DNA of 9,238 bases from an uncultured Eubacteriales bacterium. GTDB taxonomy: Bacteria; Bacillota; Clostridia; Oscillospirales; Acutalibacteraceae. The first letter of the stretch is position 1. Each line of letters begins with the position of its first letter. The translations under genes were made by a program, and so were the position numbers. The notes below the pieces were generated by a model. That model ran no database searches and was not told where the DNA came from. It saw only the letters and a list, made by a program, of their open reading frames with translations. This document shows positions 1 through 6,829 of this stretch, piece by piece. The stretch is from positions 1 to 9,238 of the forward strand of contig CAKSKO010000033.1 in NCBI GenBank assembly GCA_934465125.1, in the 5' to 3' direction.

Positions 1-842
1 GTGCAAAAGCATGGATTAAATTGCCCGGCAATTTAACGTTCCAGCCCTCTGAATTGGTTAAAATTGGATTTATCATCACCTTTTCAAAACACTTATCTAT
101 TTTAAAGGAAAAGGGAAAATTGAGTTCTTTTTCTAATATTCTATTTTTGTGTTTACACGCATTTGTCCCTATTATTTTAACCCATCTACAAGGAGACGAC
201 GGAGCCGCAATTATCTTCTTCTTTATGTTTATCGCGATGACTTTCGCAGCAGGAATTCCGTTGCGCTATTTTATAATATTATTTTCCATTATTCTAGCGG
301 CACTGCCAATCGCTTGGCAATATGTATTAAAAGACTACCAAAAGAATAGAATTATCAATATGTTTAATCCGGAAGCAGATGCCTTAGGGGATGGATATCA
401 GCAAATTCAGGGAAAAATTTCGATCGGGTCCGGCCAGCTTTGGGGGCGTGGCCTTTTCCATGGTCCTCGGGTTGGAAATAATATGGTTCCGATTCAAGAA
501 AGTGATCTAATTTTTTCAGTTGCGGGAGAAGAATTAGGGTTTATCGGATGCATTCTAATTATTGTCTTGTTATTAGCACTAATGGGACGAACCTTTTATG
601 TGGCTTCAAAATCATGCGACCATTTGGGTTCCTATCTCTGTCTTGGATTTTTTTCCCTGATTGCAACACAAGTAATTTTTAATTTGGGAATGTGTTTAAG
701 TCTCTTGCCTGTTATGGGAATCACCCTTCCTTTCCTCAGCGCGGGAGGATCTTCAGCAGCTTGCTTATATCTTGGTATCGGTCTTATTCAAAATGTATAC
801 ACAAACCGGCTGGATACTGATAAGGCAGGGTTACGGTTATAA
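1..842 (+). CDS. RodA/FtsW/SpoVE-family peptidoglycan glycosyltransferase, 5' end cut by window
   Basis: SEDS-family polymerases are multi-pass membrane proteins that join lipid II into glycan strands, working with a class B penicillin-binding protein in elongation (RodA), division (FtsW) or spore cortex synthesis (SpoVE). The frame is open from base 3, encoding AKAWIKLPG before FQPSELVKI, a conserved segment well inside these proteins, so the true start lies left of the window and about 280 C-terminal residues are visible. Conserved stretches follow in order: the GYQQIQGKISIGSG loop, then ESDLIFSVAGEELGFIG, whose Asp (codon 504-506) aligns with the catalytic Asp of RodA, and finally PVMGITLPFLSAGGSS near the C-terminus. 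At least six hydrophobic segments are visible. The GYQ/IGSG loop looks more RodA-like than FtsW-like, but the missing N-terminus and neighbours prevent a firm paralogue call. One deviation is LQGDDG where the family usually has LQPDLG. The stop is TAA at 840-842. Confidence 0.93.
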   Translation, partial: AKAWIKLPGNLTFQPSELVKIGFIITFSKHLSILKEKGKLSSFSNILFLCLHAFVPIILTHLQGDDGAAIIFFFMFIAMTFAAGIPLRYFIILFSIILAALPIAWQYVLKDYQKNRIINMFNPEADALGDGYQQIQGKISIGSGQLWGRGLFHGPRVGNNMVPIQESDLIFSVAGEELGFIGCILIIVLLLALMGRTFYVASKSCDHLGSYLCLGFFSLIATQVIFNLGMCLSLLPVMGITLPFLSAGGSSAACLYLGIGLIQNVYTNRLDTDKAGLRL

Positions 843-885
843 CTTTTTTATAGATTCAAACATTGACCAAATATGGTTAAAAAGC

Positions 886-924
886 AACGCAGCTTAAAGC
901 CAAAAGTCGGCTTCAAGCTGCGTT
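886..924. terminator. Bidirectional rho-independent terminator between convergent genes
   Basis: Arms at 886-901 and 909-924 form a 16-bp stem with one internal mismatch (A896/C914) around a 7-base loop. On the plus strand the stem runs into TTTATTTT, ending the rodA/ftsW-like transcript 44 bases past its stop. On the minus strand the mismatch becomes a U-G pair and the stem is followed by GCTTTTTAACC, ending the DUF3006 transcript 28 bases past its stop. The position between convergent genes fits a shared terminator. Confidence 0.88.
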
Positions 925-951
925 TATTTTATATAAACTGGCATATAATAG

Positions 952-1170
952 TCATTTCCAAAGGCTGTCCTGTAATTTTTTTATTCTTTTTTTTCGGGCT
1001 TTTGTCTCCTGTTCATCAATTGTAATCTCTCCCTCATCAGAGATAGAAAGAACATCTCCTCGCTTTGCTTCCTTTGGTATCTCTGATCGCTCTATTGCAA
1101 ACACTCTTCGATCATCGTCCTCACAGATCGCATACTTGCCGTCGAAACGGTCAATCGATAATTTTTTCAT
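952..1170 (-). CDS. DUF3006 family small protein
   Basis: This 72-residue, highly charged protein has the DUF3006 pattern: an N-terminal IDRFDGKYAICEDD segment, a central EIPKEAKRGDVLSI segment resembling a small beta-barrel, and a C-terminal basic helix ending KKRIKKLQDSLWK. There is no signal peptide or membrane segment, so it is probably cytoplasmic. The family has no established biochemical function, but its genes are often found beside ComEC-type metallo-beta-lactamase-fold genes, as here. The ATG lies 7 bases after the stop of that gene. Its ribosome site AAAAGGAG (1181-1188) sits inside the 3' end of the upstream gene, 10 bases before the ATG, so the two are probably cotranscribed and may be translationally coupled. 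It is last in the operon, before the shared terminator. Confidence 0.85.
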   Translation of the reverse strand: MKKLSIDRFDGKYAICEDDDRRVFAIERSEIPKEAKRGDVLSISDEGEITIDEQETKARKKRIKKLQDSLWK

Positions 1171-1177
1171 GATCCTT

Positions 1178-2113
1178 TTACTCCTTTTCCTTCTCTTTTA
1201 AAGCAGTGATCCCATCTCCATTTGTGGAAAATATCACGATTCCATCAGTATCTGTACGATACACTTGAATATTATTCTCATACAATCGATCAATTGTAGA
1301 GGATTTTGGCAAATTATTTTTATCCTGTCCAACTGAGATGACTGCGATTTGCGGACAGACTGCATCTAAAAATTGCTGCGTTGTCGAGGTAGCACTGCCG
1401 TGATGTCCAACTTTCAAAACATCAGCAGTTAAATCGTACCCGGATTTTATCATATCTTTCTCAGATTCCTTTTCCGCATCTCCGGTAAACAGAAATCGAT
1501 CCTCACCATATTGAATCTTTGCCACAATCGAGTTATTGTTCATATTTTTATACTGTTTGCCGGGAGCAAAAATATGAAACTGCATGTTTCCCACCATAAA
1601 CAAATCTCCGGCAACGGGCTTATCGATCTTCATTCCTTTCTCTTTTAGCCTAAGAAGCATCGTTTCATATGTTTTCGTTGTGGGAAGAATTTCATCAGGA
1701 ACCTCGGGCATCATAAAGCGGTTGATTGGAAAATGCTTGATCACATCAGGCATTCCGCCTATATGATCACGGTCAGGATGCGAAACAATGACAAGATCAA
1801 GTTTTTCTACATTGTGTTTCTTTAAGTATTCCGTTACCATGTTTGTAGGCTCCACATCTCCCGCATCAATCAGGATATTTTTATCTTCACAGTGAATATA
1901 AATTGCATCCGCCTTTCCAACATCTAAAATATGGACAGACATCGCGTAATCATACGACTGTTTCGGAGAATCCGAAACGCCGAAAAACTCAAAGGTTTCT
2001 TTCCATACTTTGAAAGCAGAATCCGTTGAATAAGTAACAATCACCGCAAAGGCAACCACCAGCGCAGCAAACACTGCGAAAATCATTCGGTTTTTACCTT
2101 TTCTTCCTGCCAT
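1178..2113 (-). CDS. ComEC/Rec2-type metallo-beta-lactamase-fold hydrolase, membrane-anchored
   Basis: This is a stand-alone MBL-fold domain resembling the C-terminal domain of the competence protein ComEC, without the ComEC channel. From the chosen start it has 311 residues: a basic N-terminus, one hydrophobic helix at about 10-27 (signal anchor or uncleaved signal), then the MBL domain from about residue 58. Visible motifs are HILDVGKADAIYI, NILIDAG, the metal-binding SHPDRDHIGG (HxDxDH at 112-117), NNNSIVAKI, FLFTGDAE (Asp 212), VGHHGS (237-240) and VYRTDTDG. Topology suggests the domain lies outside the membrane; related domains act as nucleases or phosphodiesterases, but no substrate is evident. 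The GHP motif common after VGxxN in ComEC-type domains is replaced by NLP. A longer frame opens at ATG 2134, but GAGGGGA lies just before the ATG at 2113 and the earlier ATG has only a weak site. The chosen start overlaps the ygiQ 3' end by 20 bases. Confidence 0.87.
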   Translation of the reverse strand: MAGRKGKNRMIFAVFAALVVAFAVIVTYSTDSAFKVWKETFEFFGVSDSPKQSYDYAMSVHILDVGKADAIYIHCEDKNILIDAGDVEPTNMVTEYLKKHNVEKLDLVIVSHPDRDHIGGMPDVIKHFPINRFMMPEVPDEILPTTKTYETMLLRLKEKGMKIDKPVAGDLFMVGNMQFHIFAPGKQYKNMNNNSIVAKIQYGEDRFLFTGDAEKESEKDMIKSGYDLTADVLKVGHHGSATSTTQQFLDAVCPQIAVISVGQDKNNLPKSSTIDRLYENNIQVYRTDTDGIVIFSTNGDGITALKEKEKE

Positions 2114-3983
2114 ATCTTCCCCTCTTTCTATCATGAGTCTTCATCTTATTCCGCGCAGTTTCTTGAATCGGAGTTCGTATTTTCCTATTTTTATCCGGAC
2201 GAATCAAACATGACGAGGATGTTCCGATTAAATCAGTACGCTTCGCAACCTTTAGCGCTTCTATCACAAGCGATCGATTCTGAGGTAAAAAATATTGCAG
2301 CAGCGCCCGCTGCATTGCTTTTTCATGCGCTGTTTTTGGTACATATACTTCTTTTAGTGTGTAAGGATCTAATCCTGTATAAAACATACAGGTGGAGATT
2401 GTTCCGGGAGTGGGATAAAAATCCTGAACTTGTTCCGGGCGGATACGTTCTTTTTTTAAAAATAACGCCAAAGAAATGGCGTCCGATAAAGTAGAGCCTG
2501 GATGGGATGACATTAAATAAGGAACTAAATATTGTTCTTTCCCGATTTTTTTTGTAATTTCATAAAAATTTTTAGCAAATTTTAAATAAGCTTCAATATG
2601 AGGTTTTCCCATTTTATCGAGCACCGATGCGGAACAATGCTCCGGCGCCACCTTTAGCTGCCCGCTGACATGATGTTCTACAAGTTCTTTAAAAAAGCTG
2701 TCATTCTGATCCTTAATTAAATAATCGAATCGAATTCCCGAACGAATAAATACTTTTTTCACCTTGGGAATTTTTCTAATTTTCCGCAACAGATCGAGAT
2801 ATTCCTCATGATTGACCTCGAGCTGCGAACAAGGCCACGGCGCCAAACATTTTTTCCCTTTGCAAAGCCCTACTTTTTCCTGTTTTTTACAAGAAGGATT
2901 TCGAAAATTTGCAGTAGGTCCTCCAACATCGTGAATATATCCTTTAAATCGCTTATTCTCGGTAAGCTTTTTTGCTTCTTCTAACACAGACGCTTCACTT
3001 CTTGTTGTAATTGCCCTTCCCTGATGGAATGCAATCGAACAAAAATTACATGCGCCAAAACAGCCCCTATTATGTATAATGGAAAATTCTACTTCCTTAA
3101 TTCCTGGAACACCGCCGTCTTTCTCATAAGAAGGATGATACATTCTTTCAAACGGGAGGGCATAAACATAGTCGAGTTCCTGTTGTGTAAGCGGCGCCAT
3201 TGGGGGATTTTGAATCAAAAGCTGCTTTCCATGCTTCTGAATAACCGTTTTACCGCGCACTGCATCCTGCTCATCCTGCTGCTTTCTGCATGATATCGCA
3301 TACGAGCGTTTTGATTCCTTTACTTGCTCAAAACTTGGACAATCCACCGCAGATTGCGGAGTATATTCTTCTGTTTTGATTAAATAACAAGTTCCCCTGA
3401 TATCACGAAGCGATGAGATCGGTTCTAAAGAATTTAATCGATCTGCAATTTCGATCGTCTGTTTTTCTCCCATCCCATAGCTCAGTAGATCGGCTCCTGA
3501 TTCCACTAAAATCGACGGTTTGATTTCATCCGCCCAATAGTCATAATGCGCAAACCGACGTAGGGATGCTTCAAGCCCTCCGATGATCACAGGAGCCATC
3601 GGATAAATCTTTTTTATCTTTTTGGTATAGGCAATAACTGCTCTGTCCGGACGTTTTCCCGTTTTTCCACCCGGTGAATAGACGTCATTGCTGCGTTTGC
3701 GCTTTGCAACTGTATAATGCGAAACCATCGAATCGATATTTCCGGAAGTCACCATAAATCCCAGTCTTGGTTTTCCAAAACGTTTGAAGTCTTCCTCCGA
3801 TTCTATGTTGGGCTGGGAAACAATTGCAACTTTGTATCCGGCATTCTCAAGCACTCTACCGATAATTGCAATTCCAAAGCTTGGGTGATCGACATAAGCA
3901 TCTCCCGTTACCAGAACAAAATCTAGAACATTCCATCCGCGCTCTTCTATTTCTTTTTTTGTAATTGGCAAAAACGCCATCAT
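2094..3983 (-). CDS. ygiQ: YgiQ family radical SAM protein
   Basis: YgiQ (UPF0313) proteins are predicted radical SAM enzymes of unknown substrate. Of the 629 residues, the N-terminal region (about 20-200) resembles the cobalamin-binding-like fold common in B12-type radical SAM proteins (DFVLVTGDAYVDHPSFG, PVIIGGLEASLRRFAHYDYW). The core starts at about 295 with the [4Fe-4S] motif CFGACNFC (Cys 308, 312, 315). A second cysteine group follows at 365, 374, 379 and 385, a conserved YgiQ feature that could bind another metal centre. KVAPEH and SSHPGST lie further on, then DFYPTPGT (521-528) and a basic tail. The length fits Firmicutes members and is shorter than E. coli YgiQ. Two ATGs are adjacent (3983 and 3980); GGGAGG at 3987-3992 is 3 bases from the first and 6 from the second, so the second may be used. 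It is the first gene of the operon with the MBL and DUF3006 genes. Confidence 0.93.
   Translation of the reverse strand: MMAFLPITKKEIEERGWNVLDFVLVTGDAYVDHPSFGIAIIGRVLENAGYKVAIVSQPNIESEEDFKRFGKPRLGFMVTSGNIDSMVSHYTVAKRKRSNDVYSPGGKTGKRPDRAVIAYTKKIKKIYPMAPVIIGGLEASLRRFAHYDYWADEIKPSILVESGADLLSYGMGEKQTIEIADRLNSLEPISSLRDIRGTCYLIKTEEYTPQSAVDCPSFEQVKESKRSYAISCRKQQDEQDAVRGKTVIQKHGKQLLIQNPPMAPLTQQELDYVYALPFERMYHPSYEKDGGVPGIKEVEFSIIHNRGCFGACNFCSIAFHQGRAITTRSEASVLEEAKKLTENKRFKGYIHDVGGPTANFRNPSCKKQEKVGLCKGKKCLAPWPCSQLEVNHEEYLDLLRKIRKIPKVKKVFIRSGIRFDYLIKDQNDSFFKELVEHHVSGQLKVAPEHCSASVLDKMGKPHIEAYLKFAKNFYEITKKIGKEQYLVPYLMSSHPGSTLSDAISLALFLKKERIRPEQVQDFYPTPGTISTCMFYTGLDPYTLKEVYVPKTAHEKAMQRALLQYFLPQNRSLVIEALKVAKRTDLIGTSSSCLIRPDKNRKIRTPIQETARNKMKTHDRKRGRYGRKKR
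2118..2125 (-). promoter_or_regulatory. Ribosome binding site deciding the MBL-protein start
   Basis: On the minus strand AGAGGGGA precedes the ATG at 2113 with a 4-base spacer (5 bases from the end of GGGG). The upstream in-frame ATG at 2134 is preceded only by AAGATGAAGACTC, a much weaker match, so translation from 2113 is favoured. The site lies just past the ygiQ stop in transcription order reversed, that is, within the ygiQ coding end. Confidence 0.6.
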
Positions 3984-4024
3984 ACTCCTCCCTTTGCGAA
4001 CTGCTAAAAAATTTTATCTATCAT

Positions 4025-4054
4025 TTGATATAAAACCCTCACAGATCCTTTCAA
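4025..4054 (-). promoter_or_regulatory. Possible weak promoter for the ygiQ operon
   Basis: Reading the minus strand, TTGAAA (4049-4054) and TATCAA (4025-4030) are separated by 18 bases, placing a start about 40 bases before ygiQ. The -35 is good but the -10 matches the consensus at only four of six positions. I see no terminator hairpin between ftsK and ygiQ, so read-through from ftsK is an alternative. Confidence 0.3.
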
Positions 4055-4066
4055 AAAACAGATCCT
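4041..4066. repeat. 9-bp direct repeat ACAGATCCT, two copies 17 bases apart
   Basis: Identical copies of ACAGATCCT occupy 4041-4049 and 4058-4066. One covers the ftsK stop codon region and the other lies within the possible ygiQ promoter, touching its -35 element. The copies are exact. Function, if any, is unknown. Confidence 0.6.
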
Positions 4067-6674
4067 ATTCCCCCTCAGATTGCTGCATATTTCTTTCAAG
4101 CCACTGTTGATATGTGATTAATACCTGACGTGGTTTTGACCCCTCATGCGGTCCAACAATCCCCATTTGTTCCATTTCATCGATAAGCCGCCCAGCTCTT
4201 GCATACCCAAGGCGCAGTCTTCTTTGTAATAGAGATGTGGAAGCTTGTCCTGCTTCCACAACACATTTAATCGCTTCCGGCATCATTGGATCAGTCGAAT
4301 TTTGTTCATTGTCTACCTTTTCTTTTTCTACTACCACATTCTTCTCAATTTCTTCAATTACTTTCTCATCATACCCTGTTTCCTGAGATTTTTTGATGAA
4401 ATGAATAACATTCTCAATCTCTTCATCTGTTACATAACACCCCTGAACTCGAATAGGCTTTCCAGATCCTATCGGTGAAAACAACATATCTCCGCGGCCT
4501 AATAATTTTTCCGCACCGCCCATATCCAAAATCGTTCTAGAATCCACCTGAGAGGATACAGCAAGTGCAATTCTGCTTGGAATATTTGCTTTGATAATCC
4601 CGGTGATGACATCGACAGACGGGCGTTGCGTAGCAATAACAAGATGCATTCCTGCTGCACGCGCCATTTGCGCCAATCTACAAATAGAATCTTCCACTTC
4701 ATTCGGCGCCGCCATCATGAGGTCTGCCAATTCATCGATGATAATCACAATTTGCGGCATGATCTCTAGCTTTTCTTCGCTGTCATTTTCTTGAGAATTC
4801 TCTTCATTTCTTTGCATCACCATTCGGTTATATGACTGCAGATCTCTAACGTTATGATCAGCAAAAATTTTATAGCGCCCGAGCATCTCGTTAACCGCCC
4901 AATTAAGTGCTCCTGCCGCTTTACGCGGGTCTGTCACAACTGGCACCAGAAGATGCGGGATCCCATTATAAATTCCCAATTCCACAACTTTTGGATCAAT
5001 CATCAAAAGACGCACTTCGTCCGGAGTTGCCTTATATAAAATACTGATAATAAAAGAATTAATACAAACGGATTTTCCGGATCCTGTCGACCCTGCAATC
5101 AAAAGATGAGGCATTTTGCTTAAATCTGCCATCGTTACATTGCCAGCGATGTCACGGCCTAATATAACAGTCAGCTTACTCTTTGACGCACCAAAACTCT
5201 TTGATTCAATTAAGTCACGCATTCTAACAACATTGACTAGCTTGTTTGGTACCTCAATCCCTACCGCTGCTTTTCCAGGAATTGGCGCTTCGATTCTTAC
5301 TCCAGACGCTGCTAGATTTAGCGCGATGTCATCCGAAAGATTTGTGATTTTACTAATTTTCACGCCCGCTGCCGGCTGGAGTTCATATCTTGTAACAGTC
5401 GGACCTCGGCTGATCTCTACAATCTTTGTTTGAACATTAAAATTCTTTAGAGTATCTACAAGCATCTGCCCATTCATCTGAAGTTCGCTTGTAATATCCT
5501 CTTCATTGTTTGTTTTGGAAGGCTCTAACAGAGAAGCGGGCGGAAATTGATATTCAGTTTCGATCGGAAACTCCTCTAGGACATCATGAAGGGTAACCGG
5601 AATAGTCTCTGGATCCGGTTGTTTTTGCAGTGGATCCGATTTTGTTTCCGAGGCTTTCCGTTTCGCAAGAAAAGCAGCCGCTGCTGCTGCCGCGGAGTCA
5701 TTCTCTACTGGCGCAACTTCCTCCACCATTTTTTTTAAATTACACTCGGATTCCTTTTTTATAGCGTTTTCTTTTTTAATCGAATCTTCAACACCAAAAG
5801 CTTTTTTTAACTGTTCAAGCTTTTCATTCTTCTCGCTCTTTTTACCTTTTGAAACCGAGGAACGGACCGGATGATCTGGCAACGGATCAGACGCCAGCGG
5901 AATATCAATATCCTGATATCTATCGCTAGCAGCAATAGCAGATTCTGATGCAATTTGGTCTTCTTTCTGAAAACGCACTTTACGAGACAACACTCGAAAC
6001 GGCTTTATAAGAAAAGAAAACAGTTGAACTAAGCTAGTACTAGTTAAAAACATAGTGGTAACAAATAATAATAAAACGATTGTTATCTTTGCTCCAACAA
6101 GTCCTAACGCCGATACAAACGGAATTCCAAACAAGCCACTAAAAAAACCTGCCCCTTTTCCAACTGATCCCTGCTGATATAACTCGAGCAATTGTCCCCA
6201 AAAAGAAAGCGAGGCATTGGTCTTCTGACTTGTAAAAATATAAAACGAAGCACAGAAAAGCGCAATCACAGTAACAGAAAGCCAGATTTTTAGTCCAATA
6301 CGATGCACTGGCTTTTCAAGCGCTGTAACAATCGATATATAGCTAAGCAAAATAGGCCATAAAACAGCACTGTTTCCAAAAAGACCTAAAATAAATGTAT
6401 GTACCCAGTTCCATAAATGTTCACCCGGTATCAAAACAATACAAAACAATAAAATAGAACAAGAAAACAGAAGAATCGCAATTGTTTGGTTATGTGCCCG
6501 TAGTTCTGCCTCTACTTTTTGTGCTTTCGTTTTGTTTGAATTTGGTCTTGATGCTGACTGCGTTTTTTTTTGTGCCTGTCTGGAGCCTGATTTTACCGCC
6601 GGTCGACCTCTTGCCTGCTTTTCCCCAGAGGCATATGGACTAGATTTTCTTTTCTGTGAACTTTTTGTTGCCAC
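4065..6674 (-). CDS. ftsK: FtsK/SpoIIIE family DNA translocase
   Basis: FtsK/SpoIIIE is a septum-located hexameric ATPase that pumps chromosomal DNA through the closing division or sporulation septum. The 869-residue protein has the full order: a basic N-terminus (1-60), four hydrophobic segments at about 63-84, 92-118, 126-147 and 178-212, and a charged linker to about 390 with a run of seven alanines (328-334). The motor follows, with Walker A GSTGSGKS at 528-535 and Walker B IVIIIDELAD at 642-651. A C-terminal winged-helix gamma domain (about 797-865, with LLQRRLRLGYARAGRLIDEM) reads orienting DNA sequences in this family. Length matches chromosomal translocases, and the membrane and gamma domains argue against a conjugative TraG/FtsK type. 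The start is GTG at 6674, backed by AAGGTGAT. The stop is TAG. In B. subtilis, ymfB (tepA) lies just upstream of spoIIIE; here uppP lies between. FtsK versus SpoIIIE cannot be separated by sequence alone. Confidence 0.96.
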   Translation of the reverse strand: MATKSSQKRKSSPYASGEKQARGRPAVKSGSRQAQKKTQSASRPNSNKTKAQKVEAELRAHNQTIAILLFSCSILLFCIVLIPGEHLWNWVHTFILGLFGNSAVLWPILLSYISIVTALEKPVHRIGLKIWLSVTVIALFCASFYIFTSQKTNASLSFWGQLLELYQQGSVGKGAGFFSGLFGIPFVSALGLVGAKITIVLLLFVTTMFLTSTSLVQLFSFLIKPFRVLSRKVRFQKEDQIASESAIAASDRYQDIDIPLASDPLPDHPVRSSVSKGKKSEKNEKLEQLKKAFGVEDSIKKENAIKKESECNLKKMVEEVAPVENDSAAAAAAAFLAKRKASETKSDPLQKQPDPETIPVTLHDVLEEFPIETEYQFPPASLLEPSKTNNEEDITSELQMNGQMLVDTLKNFNVQTKIVEISRGPTVTRYELQPAAGVKISKITNLSDDIALNLAASGVRIEAPIPGKAAVGIEVPNKLVNVVRMRDLIESKSFGASKSKLTVILGRDIAGNVTMADLSKMPHLLIAGSTGSGKSVCINSFIISILYKATPDEVRLLMIDPKVVELGIYNGIPHLLVPVVTDPRKAAGALNWAVNEMLGRYKIFADHNVRDLQSYNRMVMQRNEENSQENDSEEKLEIMPQIVIIIDELADLMMAAPNEVEDSICRLAQMARAAGMHLVIATQRPSVDVITGIIKANIPSRIALAVSSQVDSRTILDMGGAEKLLGRGDMLFSPIGSGKPIRVQGCYVTDEEIENVIHFIKKSQETGYDEKVIEEIEKNVVVEKEKVDNEQNSTDPMMPEAIKCVVEAGQASTSLLQRRLRLGYARAGRLIDEMEQMGIVGPHEGSKPRQVLITYQQWLERNMQQSEGE

Positions 6675-6679
6675 TGTTC

Positions 6680-6687
6680 ATCACCTT
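6680..6687 (-). promoter_or_regulatory. Ribosome binding site supporting the GTG start of ftsK
   Basis: AAGGTGAT on the minus strand lies 5 bases before GTG at 6672-6674. The nearby ATG inside this stretch is out of frame with ftsK. The site therefore supports the GTG as the true start; GTG starts often lower translation relative to ATG. Confidence 0.65.
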
Positions 6688-6757
6688 GTTTTGTTTATTC
6701 CTCAAATATCACCAGAAGTAGTTTGATCTCTTTCTTTGAAAACTTGTCTGGTATATG

Positions 6758-6795
6758 AAAAGCGCTGGAAATACAAGCAGTACTCCTGCGCTTTT
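6758..6795 (-). terminator. Probable rho-independent terminator of uppP
   Basis: On the minus strand AAAAGCGC-A-GGA pairs with TCC-A-GCGCTTTT (arms 6785-6795 and 6758-6768), giving an 11-bp stem with one A-A mismatch and a large loop of about 16 bases, followed by CATATACC. It starts 35 bases past the uppP stop. The T-rich part is within the right arm itself, so strength is uncertain. The same sequence read on the plus strand serves no plus-strand gene. Confidence 0.55.
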
Positions 6796-6829
6796 GCTAT
6801 AAACTTTATTCTGAATGTAAAATCTCTTG

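Noticed and set aside
21..842. TTG at 21 as a real start of the rodA/ftsW-like gene
   Set aside because: The frame is open upstream to base 3 and encodes conserved family sequence (AKAWIK), so the gene is simply cut by the window edge.
952..2113. DUF3006/MBL pair as a toxin-antitoxin or defence system
   Set aside because: The gene sizes suit it superficially, but both match known families usually paired without such a role, and no toxin-like feature is seen.
2113..2134. ATG at 2134 as the start of the MBL protein
   Set aside because: The ribosome site fits the internal ATG at 2113 far better; the extra seven residues are not needed for the signal anchor.
2210..2494. 94-codon plus-strand frame opposite ygiQ
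   Set aside because: It lies antisense within conserved ygiQ coding sequence and shows no family features or ribosome site.
5116..5433. 105-codon plus-strand frame opposite ftsK
   Set aside because: It is antisense to the conserved ftsK motor region; its length follows from the codon pattern of the opposite strand.
4065..6674. Conjugative-element FtsK/TraG type translocase, implying a mobile element
   Set aside because: The four N-terminal membrane segments and the C-terminal gamma domain are those of chromosomal FtsK/SpoIIIE, and no relaxase, integrase or attachment site is nearby.
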